DNA of 37,832 nt from assembly GCA_028131545.1 (NCBI GenBank), contig JAOICL010000021.1:1-37832 (forward strand). The letters run 5' to 3'. Within the stretch, counting starts at the first letter, position 1, and the number at the start of each line of letters is the position of its first letter. Under the pieces are notes generated by a model. It searched no databases, was not told the origin of the DNA, and was given only the letters and a program-made list of their open reading frames with translations. Shown in pieces: positions 24,668 through 33,777 of the stretch. Made by a program: the position numbers and the translations under genes. The DNA comes from Vibrio sp. (GTDB lineage: Bacteria > Pseudomonadota > Gammaproteobacteria > Enterobacterales > Vibrionaceae).

Positions 24668-24954
24668 TAGTATTGTCGATAAAGAAACTTGCAACAGAAT
24701 GTTGGAGTTCAACCTCAAATGGCACTGGGTCATTGACATAAGGTCATTGTCCTCGTTCATTTGGGTATCCTGCCTCAATGAAGAGGAGGATCGGCAATAA
24801 CAGGCAATCTTGCGGTTAACCCCACCTCAAATCAACATCGAACGTTGTATTAGATAAACAGAATCGTATGACGTTAAATCAATTTTATTGCGCTAAATGA
24901 AAGCAGTAGCGAGTAAAGCTGACTAAGATTTGAGGTAGAAATGAGGAAGAACAT
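24668..24954 (+). other. Long leader of the ClpB-like tssH
   Basis: About 290 bp without a gene. ACCTCAAATC (24824-24833) and GATTTGAGGT (24928-24937) form a perfect 10-bp inverted repeat, and a near copy ACCTCAAATG lies near 24712. The right arm is just upstream of the GAGGAAG ribosome site, so alternative pairing could affect translation. GGTCATTG occurs twice near 24730 and 24743. Confidence 0.4.
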
Positions 24955-27540
24955 ATGCAACTTGAAAAATTCACTCGTAAATTCCAACTAGCGATTTCTG
25001 AAGCGCAATCTCTGGCCCTTGGCAGAGATCATCAATACATCGAACCTATTCACTTAATGGTGGCATTGCTGGACCAAAGCGGCAGCCCTGTGCGTCCTAT
25101 TCTTGCTCTGACCGATGTGGATTCGACACAGCTTCGATCTAAATTAAGCGAGCAGCTGGATCGTATCCCTAAAGTGTCTGGTATCGGCGGCGATGTTCAG
25201 CTCTCAAATGCGACAGGTCGACTACTCAATCTTTGTGACAAAATTGCACAGCAACGTAAAGATGAATACATATCATCAGAGTTATACCTCTTAGCGGGTC
25301 TAGAAGACACCGGTTCATTGGGTAACTTATTAAAAGAATTCAAGCTCACAGAGAAAAAGCTCAATAAAGCGATAGAGAAAGCTCGTGGTGGGCAAAAAGT
25401 CGATAGCCCTAATGCTGAAGAGTCTCGCCAAGCACTTGAAAAATTCACTATTGATTTAACTGAACGCGCAGAGCAGGGCAAATTGGACCCTGTTATCGGA
25501 CGTGATGATGAAGTGCGCCGAGCCATTCAAGTATTGCAACGTCGAACCAAGAATAACCCCGTCATTATTGGTCAACCAGGTGTGGGGAAAACCGCGATCG
25601 TAGAAGGGCTAGCACAACGCATCATTAATGGTGAAGTACCGGAAAGCTTACGTCATAAACGAGTGTTATCGTTGGATATGGGATCTCTGGTCGCCGGTGC
25701 GAAATTTCGAGGTGAGTTCGAAGAGCGCTTAAAGTCGGTTTTGAATGAATTGTCTAAAGAAGAAGGCCGCGTCATTCTCTTTATCGATGAAATCCATACC
25801 ATGGTCGGAGCGGGTAAAGGCGAAGGCTCGATGGATGCGGGTAACATGCTTAAACCGGCATTGGCTCGCGGTGAGTTACACTGTGTGGGCGCAACAACAT
25901 TGGATGAATATCGCCAATATATCGAGAAAGATCCAGCACTAGAGCGTCGTTTCCAAAAAGTACTGGTTGATGAGCCGACCGTTGAGGATACCGTTGCGAT
26001 TCTTCGTGGCTTAAAAGAGCGTTATGAAATTCACCACCATGTAGAAATTACCGATGCTGCGATTGTCGCGGCAGCAAGTCTGTCGAATCGCTACATCTCA
26101 GATCGTCAATTGCCCGATAAAGCCATTGATCTGATTGATGAAGCCGCATCCAGTATCCGTATGGAAATTGACTCTAAGCCAGAAGCCATGGATAAGCTGG
26201 ATCGTAAAATTATTCAGTTAAAAATCCAGAAGCAAGCTTTGCAAAAAGAAACCGATGAAGCCAGTGTGAAAACATTGCTAGATCTGGAGCGAGAGCTTGC
26301 GGAAAAAGAGCTTAAATACAATGAGCTTGATGAAATTTGGAAATCAGAAAAAGCCGCGCTTAATGGTACGCAGCACATAAAAGAAGCACTAGAGCAAGCT
26401 CGTTTAGACATGGAGTTTGCACGCCGAGCGGGGGATTTATCTCGCATGTCGGAGCTTCAATATGGGCGTATTCCAACATTAGAAAAGCAGCTGGATCTGG
26501 CTTCTCAAGCTGAAATGCAAGAAATGCAATTACTGCGTAATAGCGTTACTGACACCGAAATTGCAGAGGTGTTATCCAAAGCAACGGGGATCCCTGTCAG
26601 TAAAATGCTTGAAGCCGAAAAAGAAAAGCTGCTTCAAATGGAAGGGGTGTTGCATGACCGAGTGATTGGACAGGGCGAGGCCGTTCAAGCTGTCGCGGAT
26701 GCTATTCGTCGTAGCCGTGCCGGGCTATCGGATCCTTCACGACCTATTGGTTCATTCTTATTCTTAGGTCCAACGGGTGTCGGTAAAACAGAACTGACGA
26801 AAACTCTGGCGAGCTTCATGTTTGACAGTGAAGACGCGATGGTTCGTATTGATATGTCTGAGTTCATGGAAAAACATTCCGTTGCTCGGTTAGTGGGTGC
26901 GCCTCCGGGTTACGTTGGTTATGAAGAAGGGGGCTACTTAACGGAAGCCGTTCGTCGTAAACCGTATTCCATTGTATTACTGGATGAAGTAGAAAAAGCT
27001 CACCCAGATGTGTTTAACATCTTACTTCAAGTGCTGGATGATGGTCGCTTGACCGATGGACAAGGTCGAACGGTTGATTTTAAAAATACCGTTGTGATCA
27101 TGACATCTAACTTAGGATCGGCTTCGATCCAAGAAAGCTTTGCAGCCAGTGAAGGCAATGTGGATTATGAGTTGATGAAATCGAAGGTTATGGAGACCGT
27201 CGGTGACTATTTCAGACCGGAGTTTTTAAACCGTATCGATGAAAATGTCGTCTTCCATCCATTAGGTGAAGAGCACATTAAATCCATTGCGGCGATTCAG
27301 CTTAATATATTGAACAGCCGTATGATCGCCAACGGCTTTGAGTTGGACATTACCGATGAAGCGTTGACTCTCATTGCGACAGCGGGATTTGATCCAGTGT
27401 ACGGTGCTCGTCCACTAAAGCGTGCAATACAACAGACGGTTGAAAACCCACTTGCAAGAGCGCTACTATCAGGGTCCTTTTCGCCGAATAAACCCGTGAT
27501 TTTGGATGTTGAAGATAATAAGTTGCTTATCAAGCAATAA
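24955..27540 (+). CDS. tssH: ClpB-type AAA+ disaggregase in the tssH position
   Basis: An 861-residue double-ring ATPase expected to recycle contracted sheath. The N-domain starts [21 protein letters not shown] and reads on as in E. coli ClpB; D1 Walker A is GQPGVGKT (206-213) with ILFIDEIHT; a full coiled M-domain (about 400-530) follows; D2 Walker A is GPTGVGKT (605-612) with [13 protein letters not shown]; the C-domain ends [16 protein letters not shown]. Length and motif spacing follow ClpB (857 residues in E. coli) more closely than classical ClpV. By position it is TssH; by sequence it is ClpB-like. It could be the T6SS-dedicated paralogue or serve both roles. It is the last gene of the cluster in this window. 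Confidence 0.9.
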   Translation: MQLEKFTRKFQLAISEAQSLALGRDHQYIEPIHLMVALLDQSGSPVRPILALTDVDSTQLRSKLSEQLDRIPKVSGIGGDVQLSNATGRLLNLCDKIAQQRKDEYISSELYLLAGLEDTGSLGNLLKEFKLTEKKLNKAIEKARGGQKVDSPNAEESRQALEKFTIDLTERAEQGKLDPVIGRDDEVRRAIQVLQRRTKNNPVIIGQPGVGKTAIVEGLAQRIINGEVPESLRHKRVLSLDMGSLVAGAKFRGEFEERLKSVLNELSKEEGRVILFIDEIHTMVGAGKGEGSMDAGNMLKPALARGELHCVGATTLDEYRQYIEKDPALERRFQKVLVDEPTVEDTVAILRGLKERYEIHHHVEITDAAIVAAASLSNRYISDRQLPDKAIDLIDEAASSIRMEIDSKPEAMDKLDRKIIQLKIQKQALQKETDEASVKTLLDLERELAEKELKYNELDEIWKSEKAALNGTQHIKEALEQARLDMEFARRAGDLSRMSELQYGRIPTLEKQLDLASQAEMQEMQLLRNSVTDTEIAEVLSKATGIPVSKMLEAEKEKLLQMEGVLHDRVIGQGEAVQAVADAIRRSRAGLSDPSRPIGSFLFLGPTGVGKTELTKTLASFMFDSEDAMVRIDMSEFMEKHSVARLVGAPPGYVGYEEGGYLTEAVRRKPYSIVLLDEVEKAHPDVFNILLQVLDDGRLTDGQGRTVDFKNTVVIMTSNLGSASIQESFAASEGNVDYELMKSKVMETVGDYFRPEFLNRIDENVVFHPLGEEHIKSIAAIQLNILNSRMIANGFELDITDEALTLIATAGFDPVYGARPLKRAIQQTVENPLARALLSGSFSPNKPVILDVEDNKLLIKQ

Positions 27541-27560
27541 ATTATTGAGTTAAAAATAGA

Positions 27561-27598
27561 AAAATACCGCTTCCTAGAAATAGGGAGCGGTATTTTTT
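27561..27598. terminator. Bidirectional terminator between tssH and fruK
   Basis: AAAATACCGCTTCCTA (27561-27576) pairs with TAGGGAGCGGTATTTT (27581-27596), one wobble and a 4-nt loop, with T runs on one side and A runs on the other. The stop codon of the convergent fruK (27576-27574) lies inside the stem. Confidence 0.92.
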
Positions 27599-28545
27599 TG
27601 TATGCATACATTCAATCGTATTTGTTTTTGTAGCGAGGTAACATCTTCAATGCTTGGCACACCCACACCGATTTGACTTACCGCTAATGCAGACAGCGCC
27701 GTGGCAAAAGAGAGTAACTCTTCTTTCGCGAATGCTTGCATGTGACCCCAACAAAGTCCTGCAACCAGCGTATCGCCAGCTCCTACGGTGCTGACAACAT
27801 TCATTGTCGGTGGTGTGGCTTGTAGCCATTGGTTACCTTCAAGCCATAACACACCGGCGGCACCCATTGAGACGACGATGTTGACTATGCCTTTATCGGA
27901 TAATGATTCAGCAGCGTCTAAACAATCTTGCTGTGTGTCTAAATGGCGGCCAACAAATTGAGCAAGCTCTTCATCATTGGGTTTAATGAGCCAAGGCGTG
28001 GAATCTAAGCCTTTTGCTAGCGCATCGCGGCTACTATCGAATAAAACTCGCTTACCATTGTGTTGTAAATGGGCCACCCAACGCGCACATTGCTCAGCTG
28101 AGATGCCACGAGGTAAGCTGCCAGCAAAAACAAAATAATCGTGCGTTTTCATCAAGCTATCGAGTTCGGCTTCAAACTGTTCGATAGCGTCAGCATTCAC
28201 TTCAACACCAGGGAAGTTGATGTCACTCACCTTACCCGATTCTTCAACCAGCTTGACATTGATGCGTGTTGAACCCGATACTCGAATGAACTTGTCGTGA
28301 GCACCCATTTGTTCAAAAAGTTGACAAAATAGCTCTTGATTATCCTTACCTAAAAAACCAGTCACAGTGACATCAGCACCCAAATCACTGAGCACCTTAG
28401 CCACATTAACGCCTTTTCCTGCGGCATGCAGAGAGCCTTGTTTTACTAGGCTGACGGAACCTTGATTCAATGCAGCTAGACTGCCGGTGAGATCCAAGGC
28501 TGGGTTTAATGTAATGGTCACTACTTTGTTCGTTGTATCTGCCAT
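27574..28545 (-). CDS. fruK: 1-phosphofructokinase FruK
   Basis: A 323-residue PfkB-family sugar kinase that phosphorylates fructose 1-phosphate to fructose 1,6-bisphosphate. It reads TITLNPALDLTG, AAGKGVNVAKVLSDLG (41-56), GSTRINVKL, KPNDEEL and the catalytic GAGDT (255-259; D258 the expected base), the FruK pattern closely. The start has an AGGTGAA site upstream. In most gammaproteobacteria fruK sits in the fruBKA operon; here neither the HPr/IIA gene fruB nor the transporter gene fruA is adjacent. The last residues (IQKNTAPYF) are encoded within or beside the terminator, so the C-terminus may have been altered. Confidence 0.92.
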   Translation of the reverse strand: MADTTNKVVTITLNPALDLTGSLAALNQGSVSLVKQGSLHAAGKGVNVAKVLSDLGADVTVTGFLGKDNQELFCQLFEQMGAHDKFIRVSGSTRINVKLVEESGKVSDINFPGVEVNADAIEQFEAELDSLMKTHDYFVFAGSLPRGISAEQCARWVAHLQHNGKRVLFDSSRDALAKGLDSTPWLIKPNDEELAQFVGRHLDTQQDCLDAAESLSDKGIVNIVVSMGAAGVLWLEGNQWLQATPPTMNVVSTVGAGDTLVAGLCWGHMQAFAKEELLSFATALSALAVSQIGVGVPSIEDVTSLQKQIRLNVCIQKNTAPYF

Positions 28546-28683
28546 GCTGTATTTTCACCTGATTTAGAGACGGATTAGGTGCTTATAGTATTCTGATTGA
28601 GTTAGTATGGATATAAACTTATCATCAAATATAGAAGGTTTGAGAGTTTAAATCGTAGTAAAATTTGATTTAAACCTCATTAA

Positions 28684-28718
28684 AGTCCATAATATACAAA
28701 AATTTGTTAATATGGACT
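28684..28718. promoter_or_regulatory. Inverted repeat directly before the AAA15-like gene
   Basis: AGTCCATA (28684-28691) and TATGGACT (28711-28718) are perfect complements separated by 19 bases, ending 4 bp before the start codon. It may be an operator or an RNA hairpin shielding the start; no strong ribosome site is visible. Confidence 0.4.
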
Positions 28719-28722
28719 CTAT

Positions 28723-29907
28723 ATGATAACTAAATTGGTGTTTAATAACTTCTACTCATTTTTAGAGGAGCAGGAGTTATCATTTGAAATAGGAAAGAAG
28801 CCTTCATCTTCATACTATGATGTCATATTAGAATCTGGCAATAGAGTAAATAAAGTTACTGCTGTTGTCGGTGCGAATGGAGCTGGTAAAACACAGCTAC
28901 TTCGACCTTTTGCCTTTCTTAGCGCTTTTGCATCAGGATCTGCATTTGATACCAAACCAGACGACCCCATCCCTTTTAGACCTCACAGCCTTAGTTCTAA
29001 TGAAACATCATCTTTTGAACTTCATTTTACTTTGAAAGAGCAGCCATTTAAGTATCTTGTTACAATGAATCAAAAGGCAGTGGTTACTGAAGCACTTTAT
29101 AAAAAAACCAGTAGAAACTTCTCATATGTATTTATCCGGGAAGCAGAAGGAGAAGGTTATTCCTTCAAGCAAAAAAATTTTGGATTTCCAGCGCAACAAG
29201 CAAAAAAGGTTAGATCCAATGTGTCTATTATTTCTGCAGCCTTTCAACAAAATGTATTAAATTCTGAGCCATTATACGAGTTCTTTAACGAGTTTGTTTT
29301 TAATATTAATATTAGAGGTCGTAATCATTTTCATGATATGGATATCTTGGAAGTGGCTAACTACCTAGAGTCTAATGACTCTATTCGCACACAAGTACAT
29401 CGTGCTGTCGCTGACTTTGATCTAGGAATTCATGATATTGAGTACCGTCCCCATACCATTTCTAACGAAAATGGCGAAGAAGTCACTTTTCCTTTTCCAT
29501 ATGCTATTCATAAATGTGATGATGGTGAGTTCTCACTTCCTTTGTTTGAAGAGTCTAGTGGTACTAAAGCATTGTTTGTTATGTTAAGGCGTGTTATTCC
29601 TGTTTTGCAACAAGGTGGTATTGCGATATTAGATGAAATCGATAATGATCTTCATCCTCATATGTTACCTGTGATCTTAGGTTGGTTTAAACATAAAGAA
29701 ACTAACCCTCACAACGCTCAACTCATTTTCACCTGTCATACTCCCGAAGTACTAAACATGTTGAAAAAACATCAAGTGTACTTAGTAGAAAAGTCTTCTC
29801 TTAAGAGTGAAGCTTGGCGTCTTGATGAAATGGAAGGGATTCGAGCAGATGATAATCTGTATGCTAAATATCAAGCAGGAGCTTTCGGTGCCGTTCCGAA
29901 TGTTTAA
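28723..29907 (+). CDS. AAA15/RloA-like ABC-type ATPase (candidate defence)
   Basis: A 394-residue SMC/ABC-like ATPase of the COG1106 type. It begins MITKLVFNNFYSFLEEQELSF, the usual opening of this group; Walker A is GANGAGKT (50-57), a signature-like SSGTKAL lies near 277, Walker B is IAILDEIDNDLHP (D304, E305) and a switch His is in TCHTPEV (H339). Such ATPases occur in abortive-infection and anti-phage pairs (RloA/RloB, AbiL-like, the ATPase of PARIS). The next gene encodes a TOPRIM/RloB-like protein 11 bp downstream, which supports that reading. Whether it is a working defence pair is doubtful because the partner appears frameshifted. Confidence 0.85.
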   Translation: MITKLVFNNFYSFLEEQELSFEIGKKPSSSYYDVILESGNRVNKVTAVVGANGAGKTQLLRPFAFLSAFASGSAFDTKPDDPIPFRPHSLSSNETSSFELHFTLKEQPFKYLVTMNQKAVVTEALYKKTSRNFSYVFIREAEGEGYSFKQKNFGFPAQQAKKVRSNVSIISAAFQQNVLNSEPLYEFFNEFVFNINIRGRNHFHDMDILEVANYLESNDSIRTQVHRAVADFDLGIHDIEYRPHTISNENGEEVTFPFPYAIHKCDDGEFSLPLFEESSGTKALFVMLRRVIPVLQQGGIAILDEIDNDLHPHMLPVILGWFKHKETNPHNAQLIFTCHTPEVLNMLKKHQVYLVEKSSLKSEAWRLDEMEGIRADDNLYAKYQAGAFGAVPNV

Positions 29908-29918
29908 AGGTAATATCA

Positions 29919-30427
29919 GTGGCCAAAAGAAAAGCTAAAAAGGTTAACCTGACAACGCTATTAATAGTTGGAGAGGGCATTCACGATAAAGCATTCATTA
30001 ATCATATGAAGGATTGCTATGATGAAAGGCAAAATGGTCAACGCGTAAAAGTAGAGTCATCTGATGGAGGTTCTCCTCGAAATATCTTAATGTCCGCCCA
30101 CAAAGCAAAGGAAGCTGACTATGATAGAAGATTTGTTCTTATGGATGCCGATGTGCCGATTACTCAACAAGATCATGCATATGCTAAAAAACATAATATA
30201 ACCATTATTATTTCGAACCCTATATGTCTGGAAGGAATGCTCCTTGATGTATTAGGAATTAAGCCAGGGACTAATAGTGATGGCTGTAAAGTAAAAATAA
30301 GGCCTTACTTGGGTGGTGTCCTGCAGTTAAAACAAGCTACCAGAAATCGTTTGGTAAGAATGTGTTAGATACAGCTCAGAAAAAACAAATTATTACGTTA
30401 AAGAAGCTACTCTCAAATACAAAGTAA
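29919..30427 (+). pseudogene. RloB/TOPRIM-like partner of the AAA15 ATPase, apparent frameshift
   Basis: GTG at 29919 (AAAGG upstream) opens a protein with LLIVGEG (E19), VLMDADVP (D76, D78) and IIISNPICLEGMLL (SNP motif, E105), the Glu/Asp-x-Asp layout of TOPRIM folds and the RloB-like SNP-x-x-x-E block. The frame then ends at 30368 after ATRNRLVRMC. Another frame, open from about 30302, reads TSYQKSFGKNVLDTAQKKQ and stops at 30427, a charged helical tail that fits the missing C-terminus. A one-base shift near 30310-30330 is therefore likely. The truncated form would keep the acidic residues but lose the tail. It is unclear if this is a sequencing error or true decay. Confidence 0.65.
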
Positions 30428-31100
30428 TTGCATAATACTTTAATTAGATTTATCTTAACTGCTTAACGAAAGTGCACGACCACTTAACATATGTAACCTA
30501 GATATGGGTTAGTACTTTGATCGCCAGTCATTTATCAAACACACTCACATATATATTACCTGATACAGTCTCTGTGCATTCGTGCAATTATAGATGTTTT
30601 AAAATAGTTAGCTCGCTCTTGTCCCATAGTACCTTTCAGGTATGAATTTTCATATTGTCAGTTTAATTAAAATAGGGTGTTTGAAATTTCAGCCTATTTA
30701 CATAATAATTGAAGCAATGGTGCCCAGTCCCCTGTTATTTGAGTCGTTGACTTTTTTATCAAGGCTGGGCGTTCGCGTTTTTAGGGTTCAAGCTGCTAAG
30801 AATCAAGCTCTAAAATTTTCAGACTCAATAACTAGCTTTGCTGTCTTTCTTCACGATGTCTCTCCTATAGAAACTCTTTCTATTTCTCCATATTATTTGA
30901 AGCGGAGCGATCAGGGCATGGTTCTCAGCCTGTTTCAGAATTATCTCAACCTATTTTTCGAGTATCAGAAAAGTTGTCTGCATCACATCACTTCTTATAC
31001 CCACGATAGATAAGACGAATGATTAAATAGGGGAGTGTTACTGAAGGGCGATTAAAGAAAGTACATTTACCCCTAAAGTTCGTCAAGCGCTTATTTTAAA
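30428..31100. other. Gene-poor region after the ATPase pair
   Basis: About 670 bp with no supported gene. One 123-codon frame (30642-31013) has a hydrophobic, serine-rich product without ribosome site or recognised motif; it is more likely chance. No tRNA, IS end or array was recognised. Confidence 0.5.
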
Positions 31101-31105
31101 ATAAA

Positions 31106-31129
31106 AAAAGCTCACCGAAGTGAGCTTTT
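31106..31129 (-). terminator. Terminator of the large lipoprotein gene
   Basis: AAAAGCTCAC (31106-31115) and GTGAGCTTTT (31120-31129) form a perfect 10-bp stem with a 4-nt loop; on the minus strand the stem is followed by a long T run. Confidence 0.88.
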
Positions 31130-31182
31130 ATATCGACGTCAATCATTGATAGCATGGGTCGCTACATGTATTGAACCAATGA

Positions 31183-32868
31183 TTAATACCACAAAGTCAC
31201 AGCACCGGCATCAGGTAAATAGTTATCGGTATTCGGGGTACCTTTTGTATTGATGCTCGTGGTTACTCTCTTACCATCATTGGTCATCATCAGGTCATAA
31301 CCAAAACCACTATCGTATTGATTGTAAGGTGAAATGATCACATCGGTATTATCCCAGTTTCCAGATGTTTGCTCATACACAAAAATTTCACCGCGATTCC
31401 ATTCTTCGCTTTGGTCACTGAATTCAACCGCTTCATCAGCACGGTAAATACCGGTACCACTGTGGCGAGTATTTTTAGAGATTAAAGCCGCGTTAGTCCC
31501 ATCAAAATTGGTCGTGATAGTATTAACGGTGGAATCATATTTATGAAAATCACTTGTGACTGTTTGATTAAAACTCCATGTACCATTAATTTTTTTGAAT
31601 TCATTGAAACCCATTTCGGTGTTCCAATCTTCAGAAATTTGATCTACACCAAAAGCAGATAAAATCGTTGAACCATCACCACTTAAAGTGAGGCTTCTGA
31701 GATCATAGATAGATTGTGTATGGGTATCTTCGTGTGTAAATTCAGCCGTTAGTGCCCAATTTGGGTTTTCTTCATAGACTCTAATGACACCGTCATGTCC
31801 CATAAGGGCAAGTGTTTTACCATCATGGCTGACTTCAATGTCACGCCATGTGAAGAGTGTCGTTCTGAATTGTTCAACCCACGCACCATTCATAAGGCTT
31901 GAAACGAGAAGGTGCTTTTCATTTTTTGACTTTGATATAATGGTTTTTCCATCACCACTTATAAGAAAGGCAGGAAAACTGCCTTCACTTTCAACAAGAG
32001 AAGCTGTCCATTTTTTGCCGTTATCTGTGACAACATAAGCATCTTCAAAAGCGGTTAGAAGAATATTAGATCCATCTGCACTCATGCTTTTAAATTGAAT
32101 GGATGGGACGCCCAATTCTTTTGCTGTAATCGTATGAACTTCAGTGAGTTGACCTTCAATCTCTTTAAGGACCTTAATATACTCAAAAGCATCTACAGCA
32201 ACCGCAACCGCTGTTTTACCATCTTTGCTTATCTGCTCTAACTTAACTGTCCCACCAATCGCCCCATCAACCGTCTCTTTATCTAAAGACACAATATCAG
32301 AACAAGACTGTGCACCATTTTGTTGAGCATGGATGAAGTATTCAGACTTTGATGCATGTAATGCACCACCTGTTGCAGCGATAACATTCGTATCGACTGT
32401 GGTGGATAGAGGAAGACATGAGTCGCCTTCGCCCACTTCACATACGGTGTACGTTACGTTACCAGGTTGAGTCGTATTGACGGCTTGCCACTCGAAGTTC
32501 ACAAAACCAATCGATGTATCATCTTGATTTGAAGCTGATGTCTCTACGACAGAGAAAGGCTCAAGGCTGTTATCGTTACACGACAGATTCTCGGTGTTAA
32601 TTGTGACTTCGTCTTCATCTAAAATGCCGTCGTTGTCATCATCTGGATCTTCGCTATCAGGAATACCATCATTGTCGTCGTCATCGTCTTCAGAATCCAC
32701 AATACCATCGCCATCGGTATCAATGTTATCGGCAGGTTGAGAGGTAGTGCTTTCGCCCGAGTTTGAAGAACCCACTGTATTTGAAGCGTCGTTTGAATCA
32801 CCGTCGCTCCCACATGCTGCTAATAAAGCCGCTAAAGAGATAATGGTGACGTGTTTTTTTAATGTCAT
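31183..32868 (-). CDS. Lipoprotein with TSP3-type Ca-binding repeats and propeller-like repeats
   Basis: A 561-residue surface lipoprotein. The start at 32868 gives MTLKKHVTIISLAALLAACG with the lipobox Cys at 19; a longer frame from 32922 would put an unlikely leader ahead of it. A Ser/Asn linker leads to an acidic run of TSP3-type repeats (about 50-88: TDGDGIVD, DNDGIPD, DNDGILD), which bind Ca2+ in known proteins. Then comes a small Cys-containing fibronectin-like part, and after about residue 190 repeats such as SADGSNIL, SGDGKTII, SHDGKTLALMG and SGDGSTILSAFG, resembling WD/propeller blades. Likely an outer-membrane-anchored, secreted-face protein. No function assigned. A good terminator follows. 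Confidence 0.8.
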   Translation of the reverse strand: MTLKKHVTIISLAALLAACGSDGDSNDASNTVGSSNSGESTTSQPADNIDTDGDGIVDSEDDDDDNDGIPDSEDPDDDNDGILDEDEVTINTENLSCNDNSLEPFSVVETSASNQDDTSIGFVNFEWQAVNTTQPGNVTYTVCEVGEGDSCLPLSTTVDTNVIAATGGALHASKSEYFIHAQQNGAQSCSDIVSLDKETVDGAIGGTVKLEQISKDGKTAVAVAVDAFEYIKVLKEIEGQLTEVHTITAKELGVPSIQFKSMSADGSNILLTAFEDAYVVTDNGKKWTASLVESEGSFPAFLISGDGKTIISKSKNEKHLLVSSLMNGAWVEQFRTTLFTWRDIEVSHDGKTLALMGHDGVIRVYEENPNWALTAEFTHEDTHTQSIYDLRSLTLSGDGSTILSAFGVDQISEDWNTEMGFNEFKKINGTWSFNQTVTSDFHKYDSTVNTITTNFDGTNAALISKNTRHSGTGIYRADEAVEFSDQSEEWNRGEIFVYEQTSGNWDNTDVIISPYNQYDSGFGYDLMMTNDGKRVTTSINTKGTPNTDNYLPDAGAVTLWY

Positions 32869-33072
32869 TGTTTTGCCAACTGAAATTGTAATATTAAAGA
32901 AAACAAAAACTAACAAAGCCACAGAAGGACTCGGTCAATGAAAGGACAAGGGAATGTGAGAGTTAAGTTAGGTTTAATAAATATGTGGGCCAATAGGAAG
33001 ATTGACCCATGTTACGTACTGCTTATTTTTACGATCATTTAGTACGGTAGCGGCATAATAAAAGTAAACGGC

Positions 33073-33777
33073 TTATTTGGCTAAAACACTAGCATGTGAT
33101 GACTGGCTTGTAGCTTGTTTATCAAGGCGCCCACTTAAACGGGTCAACCCTAGTGCTATAAAGACAACGACCGCGCCGATCCAAGGGGTATGCATCAACC
33201 CTATTTCAGAGACAATGAGACCGCCGCCCCAAGATCCTAGAGCAATGCCCACATTAAATGCCGCTATATTCAACCCTGAAGCCACATCGACCGCATCTGG
33301 TGTGTATCTTTCGGCCAGTTTCACCACATACACTTGTAAACCAGGGACATTACCAAATGCGAAAGCACCCCAAATCAAAATGGTGATAATGGCGGTGATA
33401 GGGTTAACCGCAGTAAAATTAAACGTCACAAGAGTAACGACCAATCCTGAAAATATAACCGTCAGAGCTTTAATTGGGCCCATTGTATCGGCCATTTTTC
33501 CGCCCCAAATATTACCGATGGCGACGGAAACACCATAAACGAGCATGATTAAGCTAATGGCGTTCGCGTTAAAGCCCGTTTCTTGCTGTAAGATCGGTGC
33601 AAGAAAGGTGAAAGCGGTAAAGGTACCGCCGTAGCCTAAAGCGGTGATCGCATAGACCAAAAGTAACCGAGGTTGAGTTAATACGCTCAGCTGTGATGAC
33701 AGCTTTGCAGCGACAGGTTGCTTTAGATTACTCGGGACTAACCAAGCGCTAAGCATGGCGGTCAAGTTAATGAGGTA
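33073..33777 (-). pseudogene. MFS transporter fragment, 5' part missing (copy A)
   Basis: The frame runs from about 33777 to the stop at 33073 and gives the last 230 or so residues of an AraJ/YdhP-like sugar-efflux MFS protein (LTQPRLLLVYAITALGYGGTFTAFTFL..., NVPGLQVYVVKLAE, IGLMHTPWIGAVVVF). The normal protein is near 390 residues, so about 160 N-terminal residues are missing; an in-frame TAA at 33780-33778 ends the homology. The C-terminus SHASVLAK looks natural. A second copy of the same region lies at the right window edge. Confidence 0.85.
33092..33630 (-). repeat. Direct repeat copy A (MFS gene)
   Basis: Matches 37314-37832 with only scattered substitutions, same orientation. The upper limit of the match is set by the window edge, so the true repeat may extend to about 33777. 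Confidence 0.93.

Noticed and set aside
28723..30427. Naming the ATPase pair as PARIS or Gabija
   Set aside because: The small partner looks nearer to RloB than to DUF4435, and Gabija carries TOPRIM and ATPase in one chain; a profile search is needed.
30642..31013. 123-codon open frame on the plus strand
   Set aside because: No ribosome site, no recognisable motif, and a composition typical of AT-rich non-coding DNA.
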